Both the position numbers and the translations under genes were made by a program. A stretch of 6,811 bases of DNA from an uncultured Kineosporia sp. (GTDB lineage: Bacteria > Actinomycetota > Actinomycetes > Actinomycetales > Kineosporiaceae): positions 1 to 6,811 of the forward strand of contig CALMAR010000259.1 of assembly GCA_937859855.1 (NCBI GenBank). Direction: 5' to 3'. Positions 1-6,695 of the stretch are shown in pieces; within the stretch, counting starts at the first letter, position 1, and every line of letters begins with the position of its first letter. The notes under the pieces were generated by a model. The model had not been told where the DNA came from. It worked only from the letters and a program-made list of their open reading frames with translations, and searched no databases.

Positions 1-64
1 CCGGGGGGCGGGGGGGCGGGGCCCCCCCCCGGACCCCCCCCCCCCCCGCCCGCCCGCCCACGGC
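1..64. other. Low-complexity G/C contig edge
   Basis: The first 60 bases contain only two A and no T, and consist of long G runs followed by long C runs. The flanking gene is GC-rich but normally complex, so this looks like a sequencing or assembly artefact at a contig end rather than genuine sequence. The xanthine dehydrogenase reading frame stays open through it only because it has no T and therefore no stop codon. Residues translated from it should not be trusted. Confidence 0.7.
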
Positions 65-1786
65 GTGGCCGACGCCCGCCTCAATCTGGTGGCCCGGATC
101 GAGGGCGGCACCGGCGACATCACCACTGGTCTGGCCGAGGCGGGTGCGGTGCATCGGGCCCGCTACCGCACCCAGCGGGTGCAGCACGCCCACCTGGAGA
201 CCCACGGCTGCATAGCCTGGGTCGACGAGGACGAGCGGCTCAACGTCCGGACCAGCACCCAGGTCCCGTTCCTGACCCGGGATGCGCTCTGTGCCCTGCT
301 GGAACTGCCCCGGGAGAAGGTCCGGGTGTTCTGCGAGCGGGTCGGCGGCGGGTTCGGGGGCAAGCAGGAACTCTTCGTCGAGGACGTCGCTGCGCTGGCC
401 GCGCTGGCCACCGGCAGGCCGGTACAGCTGGAGTTCACCCGCGAGGAGCAGTTCATCGGGGCCAGCACCCGCCATCCGATGATCATCGACGTGGTCCTGG
501 GCGCGACCCCGGGCGGGGTGCTGACCGCGATGGATGTCAACGTGCTGTCCGACACCGGCGCCTATGGGAACCATGGGCCTGGTGTGCTGTTCCACGCGGT
601 GGGAGAGTCGATCTCGGTCTATCGCTGTCCGAACAAGGCGATCGATGCGCGGGTGGCCTACACCAACACCGTCCCAGCCGGCGCCTTTCGCGGGTACGGC
701 CTCAGTCAGCTGATCTTCGCGATCGAGTCCGGGATGGACGAGCTGGCCCGTCAGCTGGGAATGGATCCACTGGAGTTCAAGCGCCGTAACGTGATCCGTG
801 ATGGTGACCCGATGATCGCGCTGGGTGATCCGCCGCACGACGTCGAATACGGCAGCTTCGGGCTGGATCGCTGCCTGGACGACGTCGGGCAACGCCTCGA
901 CCAGACCCGCTCGAACGACGCCGCCGCCGCCCGGCCCGGCTGGATGATCGGCGAGGGCATCGCGCTGGCGATGATCGACACCATTCCGCCGCGAGGTCAT
1001 CTGGCCGAGGCCAGCATCACCAGCCTGCCCGCAGATCGGTTCCAGATTCGGGTCGGGACGGCGGAGTTCGGCAACGGCACCACCACGGTGCACACCCAGA
1101 TAGCGGCGCAGGTTCTGGGTGTGACCACGGATCAGATCGACGTTCTGCAGTCCGACACCGATGTGATCGGTTACGACACGGGTGCTTTCGGCTCATCGGG
1201 AACTGTGGTCGCGGGCAGCGCCATTCTGCTGGCCGCCCAGGACCTGGCACGCAGGATCGAGCGGGCCCGGGCCAGTGGTGAGCCGGTCGAGGGGCTGACC
1301 GGCGAGGGCAAGCACGACGGGAGTCCGCGCAGCGTCGCCTTCAATGTGCAGGGCTTCCGGGTGACGGTGAATCCGGTCACGGGCGAATACCACATCCTGC
1401 GAAGCGTTCACGGCGCCGACGCCGGCGTGGTGATCAACCCGATGCAGTGCCGCGGACAGATCGAGGGCGGTGTCGCCCAGGCGCTGGGGGCGGCGATGTT
1501 CGAACATGTCGACGTGGTGGATGGCCTGGTCACCACCAGAACCTTTCGCGGATACCACATTCCGGCCTTCGCTGACGTCCCGGTCACTGAAGTGATCTTC
1601 GCGGGCACCACGGACCGGATCGGGCCACTGGGAGCGAAGTCGATGAGCGAGAGCCCCTTCAATCCGGTGGCGCCGGCGCTGGCGAACGCCCTGCGTGATG
1701 CCATCGGAATCCGGTTCACCGACCTGCCGCTGGGCCGGGACCGGATCTGGCTGGCCCTGAACGAAAGGCAGCAGTCCAGTGGCTGA
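65..1786 (+). CDS. Xanthine dehydrogenase-family molybdenum-binding subunit, 5'-partial
   Basis: This encodes 573 residues of a molybdopterin-dependent hydroxylase of the xanthine dehydrogenase/aldehyde oxidase family, which oxidises purine bases such as hypoxanthine and xanthine in the cytoplasm. Visible landmarks are QxHxxLExH at 40-48, GGGFGGKQ at 94-101, GAFRGYG at 206-212 with the Arg (209) that corresponds to the substrate-binding Arg of bovine enzyme (Arg880), an NPMQCRGQIEGGVAQALG block near 455-475, and GAKSMSES near the C terminus with Glu529 at the catalytic-base position (bovine Glu1261). The position of bovine Glu802 is Gln101 here. The GTG at 65 is only the first start codon after the junk edge: homologues carry roughly 150-200 more residues upstream, so the gene is truncated by the contig end. 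Whether a [2Fe-2S] domain is fused upstream cannot be seen. The tight link to a guanine deaminase supports a purine-catabolic role. The exact substrate is inferred. Confidence 0.9.
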   Translation: MADARLNLVARIEGGTGDITTGLAEAGAVHRARYRTQRVQHAHLETHGCIAWVDEDERLNVRTSTQVPFLTRDALCALLELPREKVRVFCERVGGGFGGKQELFVEDVAALAALATGRPVQLEFTREEQFIGASTRHPMIIDVVLGATPGGVLTAMDVNVLSDTGAYGNHGPGVLFHAVGESISVYRCPNKAIDARVAYTNTVPAGAFRGYGLSQLIFAIESGMDELARQLGMDPLEFKRRNVIRDGDPMIALGDPPHDVEYGSFGLDRCLDDVGQRLDQTRSNDAAAARPGWMIGEGIALAMIDTIPPRGHLAEASITSLPADRFQIRVGTAEFGNGTTTVHTQIAAQVLGVTTDQIDVLQSDTDVIGYDTGAFGSSGTVVAGSAILLAAQDLARRIERARASGEPVEGLTGEGKHDGSPRSVAFNVQGFRVTVNPVTGEYHILRSVHGADAGVVINPMQCRGQIEGGVAQALGAAMFEHVDVVDGLVTTRTFRGYHIPAFADVPVTEVIFAGTTDRIGPLGAKSMSESPFNPVAPALANALRDAIGIRFTDLPLGRDRIWLALNERQQSSG

Positions 1787-2258
1787 AGAGACGGACGAAC
1801 AGCTCTGGCTCGATCAGGCTCTCGAGCTGGCGGCCAAGAATGTGACCGATGGCGGTGGCCCATTCGGCGCGCTGGTGGTGAAGCAGGGTCAGCTGGTGGC
1901 CTCCGGCGTCAATCAGGTGACTTCGATGCTCGATCCGACCGCTCACGCGGAGGTGGTCGCCATCCGCGCGGCCTGCCAGGTGCTGAACTCGTTCAAGCTC
2001 AGCGGCTGCCTGCTGGTGGCGTCCTGCGAGCCGTGCCCGTTGTGCCTGTCCGCCGCCCTGTGGGCCCGGATGGATCGGGTGATCTTCGCCGCTGATCGAA
2101 ATGATGCCGCCAGAGCTGGTTTCGACGACCGTGCCTTCTATGAGGTGTTCAATACCCCACCGGGCAGCTGGCCACTCAGCGTGCAGCACATCGGCGGCTC
2201 CCGGGCCACTCTCCCGTTCGATCAGTGGACCGGCAAGCCCGACCGGATCGAGTACTGA
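1779..2258 (+). CDS. guaD: Guanine deaminase (nucleobase deaminase, CDA fold)
   Basis: This 159-residue zinc hydrolase is expected to convert guanine to xanthine and ammonia, feeding the xanthine dehydrogenase encoded just upstream. The cytidine-deaminase-fold zinc site is complete: H56-A-E58 (TAHAEVVAI, with Glu58 as proton shuttle) and P85-C86-P-L-C89 (SCEPCPLC). GGPFGAL at 26-32, the AGFDD stretch at 113-117 and the terminal Tyr159 match the Bacillus subtilis GuaD pattern, in which the C-terminal tail helps close the active site; length is also similar (156 in B. subtilis as I recall). The chosen GTG overlaps the xanthine dehydrogenase stop by 8 nt, with GAAAGG at 1763-1768 as a modest ribosome-binding site about 10 nt upstream, so translational coupling is likely. 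Related nucleoside deaminases (tRNA adenosine deaminase TadA, cytosine deaminase) share the zinc motifs, but the tail and neighbour favour guanine. Confidence 0.88.
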   Translation: MAEETDEQLWLDQALELAAKNVTDGGGPFGALVVKQGQLVASGVNQVTSMLDPTAHAEVVAIRAACQVLNSFKLSGCLLVASCEPCPLCLSAALWARMDRVIFAADRNDAARAGFDDRAFYEVFNTPPGSWPLSVQHIGGSRATLPFDQWTGKPDRIEY

Positions 2259-2291
2259 CGGCCCGTCCGCCCTTCCGCGCCCGCGCTCCGG

Positions 2292-2297
2292 TAGCGT
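2292..2297 (+). promoter_or_regulatory. Candidate -10 element for purSQ
   Basis: TAGCGT fits the actinobacterial TANNNT -10 pattern and lies 39 nt before the purS start, so transcription would begin near 2304 and leave a leader of about 33 nt carrying the purS ribosome-binding site. No convincing -35 hexamer is visible. The 78-nt gap between guaD and purS is otherwise without a recognisable feature and shows no clear terminator, so read-through from guaD is also possible. Confidence 0.35.
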
Positions 2298-2336
2298 CGG
2301 CCCGGTCAGGCATGGCGCGATCAGCGAGGAGCCACC

Positions 2337-2591
2337 GTGGGACGAGTCGTCATCGACGTGATGCCGAAGCCGGAGATCCTGGATCCGCAGGGCAAGGCCG
2401 TGGCCGGAGCCCTGGCCCGGCTCGGTTTCGCCGAGTTCGCCGCCGCCCGTCAGGGCAAGCGTTTCGAACTGGAGGTGGACGGCGAGATCGACGATGCGGT
2501 GCTGGAGCGAGCCCGGGCCGCGGCGCAGACGCTGCTGTCGAATCCGGTGATCGAGGATGTGGTCGCCGTCCGGGCCGAGGCCGGTCAGTGA
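2337..2591 (+). CDS. purS: FGAM synthase subunit PurS
   Basis: An 84-residue small subunit of formylglycinamidine ribonucleotide synthase. PurS has no catalytic site; in B. subtilis and Thermotoga it bridges PurQ and PurL and helps carry ammonia between them. The N-terminal beta strand and the signature [14 protein letters not shown] (9-22), followed by the helix ALARLGF (25-31), the [13 protein letters not shown] strand region and a second strand-helix half ending [11 protein letters not shown], are typical of the family and of its normal length of about 80 residues. The GTG start is set by a strong GAGGAG at 2326-2331, 5 nt upstream. The stop overlaps the purQ start by 4 nt (GTGA), so the two are almost certainly cotranslated. 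Confidence 0.95.
   Translation: MGRVVIDVMPKPEILDPQGKAVAGALARLGFAEFAAARQGKRFELEVDGEIDDAVLERARAAAQTLLSNPVIEDVVAVRAEAGQ
2577..2580 (+). promoter_or_regulatory. Ribosome-binding site that fixes the purQ start
   Basis: GAGG inside the end of purS lies 7 nt before GTG 2588. The purQ frame is open much further upstream (to 2225, inside guaD), but the extra 121 codons match no PurQ and run through purS in another frame. This site together with the GTGA overlap decides for 2588. Confidence 0.6.
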
Positions 2592-3304
2592 GGATCGGCG
2601 TCGTCACCTTTCCCGGAAGCCTGGACGACCGGGACGCTGCCCGTGCGATCAGAATCGCCGGTGGAACACCGGTGGCCCTGTGGCACGGGGACGCCGAACT
2701 GCACGACGTGGACGCCGTCGTACTGCCGGGCGGATTCGCCTATGGCGACTATCTGCGCTGCGGCGCGATCGCCCGGTTCGCGCCGGTGATGGGTGAGATC
2801 ATCCGGCTGGCTGGCCCGCCGGACAGCACTGCGCCCGGATTGCCAGTTCTGGGTATCTGCAACGGCTTTCAGATGTTGTGCGAGGCACACCTGCTGCCTG
2901 GAGCGTTGATCCGCAACAATCATCGGCACTTCATCTGCCGCGACCAGGCGCTTGTGGTGGAGCGCACGTCAACGGTGTGGACCAGCGGCTACCGGCCGGG
3001 CCAGGAGATCGTGATTCCGCTGAAGAACGGGGAGGGTGGTTACGTGGCCGGCCAGCGCACTCTGGACCAGCTGGAGGGGGAGGGCCGGGTCGTGGTGCGG
3101 TATCAGGGGATGAATCCGAACGGCTCATACCGCGACATCGCCGGGATCAGCAATGCCAGCGGCACCGTGGTCGGCCTGATGCCGCATCCCGAGCATGCTG
3201 TTCAGCCCGGCTTCGGGCCCGACCTGCCGCCCGGGGCGGCCGGCACCGAGGTGGACGGCCTGCCTTTCTTCACCTCGATGTTGAGCGCCGTCCTCACGGC
3301 GTGA
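2588..3304 (+). CDS. purQ: FGAM synthase glutaminase subunit PurQ
   Basis: A 238-residue class I glutamine amidotransferase that hydrolyses glutamine and passes ammonia to PurL for conversion of FGAR to FGAM. The N terminus begins directly with the family pattern [15 protein letters not shown] (2-16). [15 protein letters not shown] (48-62) is characteristic of Pur[11 protein letters not shown] (88-97) contains the nucleophile Cys91, and LMPHPEHA (197-204) supplies His200 and Glu202 of the catalytic triad. The family is usually about 220-230 residues; the small excess sits in a loop near 75-85 and in a Pro/Gly-rich stretch near 207-220. GTG at 2588 overlaps the purS stop. A gap of 91 nt then separates purQ from purL, which is unlike the tight purS-purQ junction. 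Confidence 0.95.
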   Translation: MRIGVVTFPGSLDDRDAARAIRIAGGTPVALWHGDAELHDVDAVVLPGGFAYGDYLRCGAIARFAPVMGEIIRLAGPPDSTAPGLPVLGICNGFQMLCEAHLLPGALIRNNHRHFICRDQALVVERTSTVWTSGYRPGQEIVIPLKNGEGGYVAGQRTLDQLEGEGRVVVRYQGMNPNGSYRDIAGISNASGTVVGLMPHPEHAVQPGFGPDLPPGAAGTEVDGLPFFTSMLSAVLTA

Positions 3305-3321
3305 GCGTTTCGGCCTTTCGT

Positions 3322-3343
3322 TCTCGGCTCGAGACCGCCTTTT
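3322..3343 (+). terminator. Weak hairpin with short T tract after purQ
   Basis: TCTCG (3322-3326) and CGAGA (3330-3334) can pair around a 3-nt loop, and four T follow at 3340-3343 after a 5-nt spacer. A 5-bp stem and displaced T run make a poor intrinsic terminator. It could at most reduce read-through from purQ into purL, and it may be chance. Confidence 0.2.
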
Positions 3344-3360
3344 CATCAAGTCCGCACCAG

Positions 3361-3366
3361 TAGCCT
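3361..3366 (+). promoter_or_regulatory. Candidate -10 element for purL
   Basis: TAGCCT fits TANNNT. With the last T as -7, the predicted +1 base is 3373, which is exactly the G of a GTG codon. A poor -35 candidate, TTTTCA at 3340-3345, has a short 15-nt spacer. In DNA of about 70% GC a TANNNT hexamer is expected at well under 1% of positions, so its exact placement is suggestive but not proof. Confidence 0.45.
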
Positions 3367-3372
3367 GGACGG

Positions 3373-3399
3373 GTGACGAATCCCGGTCTGATGCCATGA
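3373..3399 (+). CDS. Candidate leaderless mini-ORF upstream of purL
   Basis: GTG at the predicted transcription start opens an ORF of eight codons (MTNPGLMP). Its TGA overlaps the purL ATG in an ATGA junction at 3396-3399, and it is in a different frame from purL. No Shine-Dalgarno sequence stands at a proper distance before the purL ATG, so terminating ribosomes from this mini-ORF could provide initiation by coupling. The peptide ends Pro-stop, a context known to slow termination. It resembles no peptide I recognise, and its role as a translated leader is inference from spacing alone. The alternative is a plain untranslated leader with purL starting further downstream. Confidence 0.35.
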   Translation: MTNPGLMP

Positions 3400-5765
3400 G
3401 CAGCGACAGCGTCAACACCTACGGCGAAGACCTCGACGCCATGCTGGACACCGCCACCATGCTCAGCGCCGAGCAGCGGGCATCACTCGACACCGTCGAT
3501 CGCGCGCGCCAAACACCCGGCGGCCAGCAACCCTGGTCCGAGCTCGGGCTCAAGGGCGACGAGTATGCCCGGATCCACGAGATTCTCGGCCGCCGCCCGA
3601 CCAGCGCCGAACTGGCTATGTACTCGGTGATGTGGAGTGAGCACTGCTCGTACAAGTCCAGCAAGGTGCACCTGCGCCAGTTCGGCGAGAAGAGCACTCC
3701 GCAGATGCGCCAGCACCTGCTGGTCGGCATCGGCGAGAACGCCGGCGTGGTCGACATCGGCCAGGGCTGGGCCGTCACGTTCAAGATCGAGAGCCACAAC
3801 CATCCCAGCTACGTCGAGCCCTATCAGGGCGCCGCCACCGGCGTCGGGGGGATCGTGCGCGACATCATCAGCATGGGCGCCCGCCCGGTCGCGGTGATGG
3901 ATCCGCTCAGGTTCGGGGCGCTGGAGCACCCGGACACCGCCCGGGTGCTGCCCGGGATCGTGGCCGGAGTGGGGGGTTACGGCAACTGCCTGGGTCTGCC
4001 GAACATCGGTGGCGAGGTCGTTTTCGATCCCTGCTATCAGGGAAACCCACTGGTCAATGCCCTGTGCCTGGGGGTCATGAAGCACGGCGACATCCACCTG
4101 GCCAATGCCTCCGGCGAGGGAAACCTGGTCGTCCTGTTCGGCGCCCGGACCGGTGGTGATGGGATCGGCGGCGTCTCCGTGCTGGCCAGCGAGACCTTCG
4201 ATGACCCCGCCGATCAGAAGGGGCCGACCAAGCGCCCGAGCGTCCAGGTCGGCGATCCGTTCGCCGAGAAGGTGCTGATCGAGTGCTGCCTCGACCTGTT
4301 CAAGGCCAAGGTGGTGGCCGGGATCCAGGATCTGGGCGGCGCCGGTCTGTCCTGTGCGACTTCCGAACTGGCCAGCAACGGCGACGGCGGAATGCTGATC
4401 CACCTCGATCGGGTGCCACTGCGCGAACCCGCTCTGCGGCCCGAAGAGATCCTGATGAGCGAGTCGCAGGAGCGGATGATGGCCGTCGTTCAACCCGAGG
4501 ACCTGGCCACGTTCCTGTCCATCACCGCCCGCTGGGACGTCGAGGCGACCGTGCTGGGCGAGGTCACCGGCGGCGAGCACCTGGTTGTGCTCTGGCACGG
4601 AGAGACCATTGTCGACGTGCCACCTCGCAGCGTGGCTCACGACGGCCCGGTGTACAACCGGCCGATGCGCCGGCCACATGGCCTGGACGCCCGTCAGGCT
4701 CACACCTCCGATCACCTGCCGCGCCCCGAGAACGGTGCGCAGCTGCGGCAACTCACGCTGGCGATGGTGTCGTCGCCCAATCTGGCCAGCAAAGCCTGGG
4801 TCACCGATCAGTACGACCGCTATGTGATGGGCAACACCGCGCTGGCCCAGCCGGACGACGCCGGCGTGGTCCGGGTCGACGAGGAGAGCGGGCTCGGCGT
4901 CGTCCTGGCTTGCGACGGCAACGGGCGGTTCGGTGCGCTCGACCCGTACGCCGGTGCGCAGCTGGCGCTGGCCGAGGCCTACCGCAACGTCGGCGTGGCT
5001 GGGGGGCGGCCGCTGGCCGTCACGGACTGCCTGAATTTCGGTTCGCCCGAGGACCCGGAGGTGATGTGGCAGTTCGCCGAAGCCGTACGCGGCCTGGCCG
5101 ACGGCTGCCTGCAGCTGGGCGTTCCGGTGACCGGCGGAAACGTCAGTCTGTACAACCAGACCGGGAGCACAGCGATCCACCCGACCCCGGTGATCGGGGT
5201 GCTGGGCGTGATTCCGGACGTGTCGCTGCGGACGCCGTCGGGCTGGCGCAGCGAGGGCGCGCAGGTGTTCGCGCTGGGCACGACCCGGGCCGAGTTCGGC
5301 GGGTCGGAATGGGCCTGGTCGCAGTTCCAGCACCTGGGTGGGCGGCCGCCGATGGTGGACCTGGAGGCTGAGCGCGCACTGGCAGCCCTGATGGCCGAAG
5401 CCGCGCAGGACCGGCTGGTGCTGGCCGCGCATGATCTGTCCGACGGCGGCCTGGCGCAGTGCCTGGCCGAGTCGAGTCTGCGCTACGGAGTGGGGGTCTC
5501 GGTGTCACTGGATGCGGTGATCCGGCGGGACGGCGTCGACGCCTTCACCGCTCTGTTCTCGGAGTCGGTCGCCCGGGCGATCGTCGCGGTCGGCCCGGAA
5601 TCCGCGCGCGAGTTCGTGTTCCGGGCGGAACGGGCCGGAGTCCCGGTAGCGCCGCTGGGAGTCACCGGTGGCGACACCTTGACCATCTCGGCCGAGTTCA
5701 GCATCGGCTTGACCGAACTTCGCGACGCACACCAGCGGACCCTGCCCGATGTCCTGGATTGCTGA
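3396..5765 (+). CDS. purL: FGAM synthase large subunit PurL (small-type)
   Basis: A 789-residue ATP-dependent synthetase subunit that converts FGAR, ammonia and ATP to FGAM in de novo purine synthesis. It is the small PurL type without a fused glutaminase, so it needs the PurS and PurQ encoded just upstream. Two AIRS-like halves are visible. In the first, [10 protein letters not shown] (81-90) holds the catalytic His83, [20 protein letters not shown] is at 132-151, [17 protein letters not shown] is at 191-207 and [16 protein letters not shown] is at 309-324. In the second, [16 protein letters not shown] (516-531), [13 protein letters not shown] (578-590) and [12 protein letters not shown] repeat the pattern. 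Compared with the Streptomyces and Mycobacterium proteins as I recall them, which begin near the SLDTV-like segment (30-34), this start adds about 28 acidic residues; ATG 3441 and ATG 3459 are alternatives, though neither has a good ribosome-binding site. The start is therefore uncertain. The long reverse-strand ORF opposite it is a codon-bias shadow. Confidence 0.96.
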   Translation: MSSDSVNTYGEDLDAMLDTATMLSAEQRASLDTVDRARQTPGGQQPWSELGLKGDEYARIHEILGRRPTSAELAMYSVMWSEHCSYKSSKVHLRQFGEKSTPQMRQHLLVGIGENAGVVDIGQGWAVTFKIESHNHPSYVEPYQGAATGVGGIVRDIISMGARPVAVMDPLRFGALEHPDTARVLPGIVAGVGGYGNCLGLPNIGGEVVFDPCYQGNPLVNALCLGVMKHGDIHLANASGEGNLVVLFGARTGGDGIGGVSVLASETFDDPADQKGPTKRPSVQVGDPFAEKVLIECCLDLFKAKVVAGIQDLGGAGLSCATSELASNGDGGMLIHLDRVPLREPALRPEEILMSESQERMMAVVQPEDLATFLSITARWDVEATVLGEVTGGEHLVVLWHGETIVDVPPRSVAHDGPVYNRPMRRPHGLDARQAHTSDHLPRPENGAQLRQLTLAMVSSPNLASKAWVTDQYDRYVMGNTALAQPDDAGVVRVDEESGLGVVLACDGNGRFGALDPYAGAQLALAEAYRNVGVAGGRPLAVTDCLNFGSPEDPEVMWQFAEAVRGLADGCLQLGVPVTGGNVSLYNQTGSTAIHPTPVIGVLGVIPDVSLRTPSGWRSEGAQVFALGTTRAEFGGSEWAWSQFQHLGGRPPMVDLEAERALAALMAEAAQDRLVLAAHDLSDGGLAQCLAESSLRYGVGVSVSLDAVIRRDGVDAFTALFSESVARAIVAVGPESAREFVFRAERAGVPVAPLGVTGGDTLTISAEFSIGLTELRDAHQRTLPDVLDC

Positions 5766-5803
5766 TCAACTGCTCCGCTCTGTTGCGCGGCGGTTGGGGC
5801 ACA

Positions 5804-5809
5804 TACGGT
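5804..5809 (+). promoter_or_regulatory. Candidate -10 element for leaderless ppk2 transcript
   Basis: TACGGT fits TANNNT and ends 7 nt before the ppk2 ATG, so transcription should start at 5816-5817, on or next to the start codon. No purine-rich ribosome-binding site lies before the ATG, as expected for a leaderless mRNA. TTGCGC at 5783-5788 is a weak -35 candidate with a 15-nt spacer. The 51-nt gap after purL shows no convincing terminator. Confidence 0.5.
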
Positions 5810-5816
5810 TTGCTGC

Positions 5817-6644
5817 ATGGCGAAGCACAACAAGCCCCGCAGGCTCGACGACGAGACCTACGAGGCCGAGCTGTACCGGCTGCAGGCCGAGTTCGTCACC
5901 ATGCAGGAGTGGCTGAAGGCCGAGAGTGCTCGCCTAGTAGTCATCTTCGAAGGCCGTGATGCCGCGGGCAAGGGCGGCGCGATCAAGCGCATCACCCAGT
6001 ACCTCAGCCCCCGGGTGGCCCGGATCGCCGCGCTGCCCGCGCCCAGCGAGCGCGAGAAGGGGCAGTGGTACTTCCAGCGCTACATCGAACAGCTGCCCGC
6101 GGCGGGAGAGATGGTGCTGTTCGACCGCTCCTGGTACAACCGGGCCGGGGTGGAGAAGGTGATGGGCTTCTGCACGCCCGACCAGTACCGCCGATTCATG
6201 AAGCAGACCCCGATCTTCGAGCGGCTACTGGTCGAGGATGGCATCCTGTTGCGCAAGTACTGGTTCTCGGTCAGCGACAGCGAACAGCAGAAGCGGTTCG
6301 CCTCACGGATGAAAGACCCCATGCGGCAATGGAAACTCTCACCCATGGATCTGGAGTCGATCACCCGCTGGGAGGACTACTCGCGGGCCAAGGACGAGAT
6401 GATGACCCACACGGACACCGCCGATGCGCCCTGGTACGTGGTCGAGGGCGACAACAAGAAGGCGGCCCGGCTGAACATGATGGCCCACTTGCTGTCGACC
6501 ATCCCCTATCACCAGGTGTCCCGACCAGCGATCACGCTGCCCGAGCGGCCGCCGGGCCAGGGCTACCAGCGCCCGCCCCGAGAGGCGTCCAGTTACGTCC
6601 CGGACCACGCGGCTACCTTGCCGGCGCAGGCCGCCCCCGCCTGA
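5817..6644 (+). CDS. ppk2: Polyphosphate kinase 2 (PPK2, single-domain)
   Basis: A 275-residue P-loop enzyme of the PPK2 family, which transfers phosphate between polyphosphate and nucleotides; members resembling this one (class I) mainly phosphorylate GDP and ADP to the triphosphates, or run in reverse. The N-terminal helix (YEAELYRLQAEFVTMQEWLK, 15-34) leads into a Walker A motif, FEGRDAAGKGGAIKR (44-58), with Lys52. The Walker B region LFDRSWYNRAGVEKVMGFCT (101-120) has Asp103 and Arg104. A basic lid segment, QKRFASRMKDPMRQWK (158-173), follows, then RWEDYSRAKDEM (184-195) and a core end near Tyr231. The last 40 or so residues are a Pro/Ala-rich tail, probably disordered. ATG 5817 begins exactly where homologues begin and follows a promoter-like hexamer without a Shine-Dalgarno sequence. 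Substrate preference (GDP, ADP or NMP) cannot be settled from motifs alone, though the GVEKVMGFC block favours class I. Confidence 0.94.
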   Translation: MAKHNKPRRLDDETYEAELYRLQAEFVTMQEWLKAESARLVVIFEGRDAAGKGGAIKRITQYLSPRVARIAALPAPSEREKGQWYFQRYIEQLPAAGEMVLFDRSWYNRAGVEKVMGFCTPDQYRRFMKQTPIFERLLVEDGILLRKYWFSVSDSEQQKRFASRMKDPMRQWKLSPMDLESITRWEDYSRAKDEMMTHTDTADAPWYVVEGDNKKAARLNMMAHLLSTIPYHQVSRPAITLPERPPGQGYQRPPREASSYVPDHAATLPAQAAPA

Positions 6645-6695
6645 CCCGCCCCAAGGGAGGGTGCAGGACGGTGCCAGCGCGTGGGACGGTGAAGC

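Noticed and set aside
2225..2587. 121-codon upstream extension of the purQ frame starting inside guaD
   Set aside because: It overlaps the guaD end and all of purS in another frame, is Arg/Gly/Pro-rich, matches no PurQ, and a proper GTG with a ribosome-binding site lies at 2588.
4283..5371. 362-codon + strand frame within purL, and similar long shifted frames at 2878-3363 and 6065-6703
   Set aside because: They are Arg/Gly/Ala-rich out-of-frame shadows of purL, purQ and ppk2 with no recognisable domain.
3483..5432. A 649-codon open frame on the - strand opposite purL
   Set aside because: Its translation is rich in Gln, His, Arg and Gly with no family signature, and it mirrors a well-conserved gene. 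In DNA with G/C-biased third positions such antisense frames are expected.
6645..6661. CCCGCCC/GGGAGGG inverted repeat just after the ppk2 stop, as a terminator
   Set aside because: It has only 3+3 base pairs around a G-A mismatch, a 3-nt loop and no T tract. In such GC-rich DNA this is weak.
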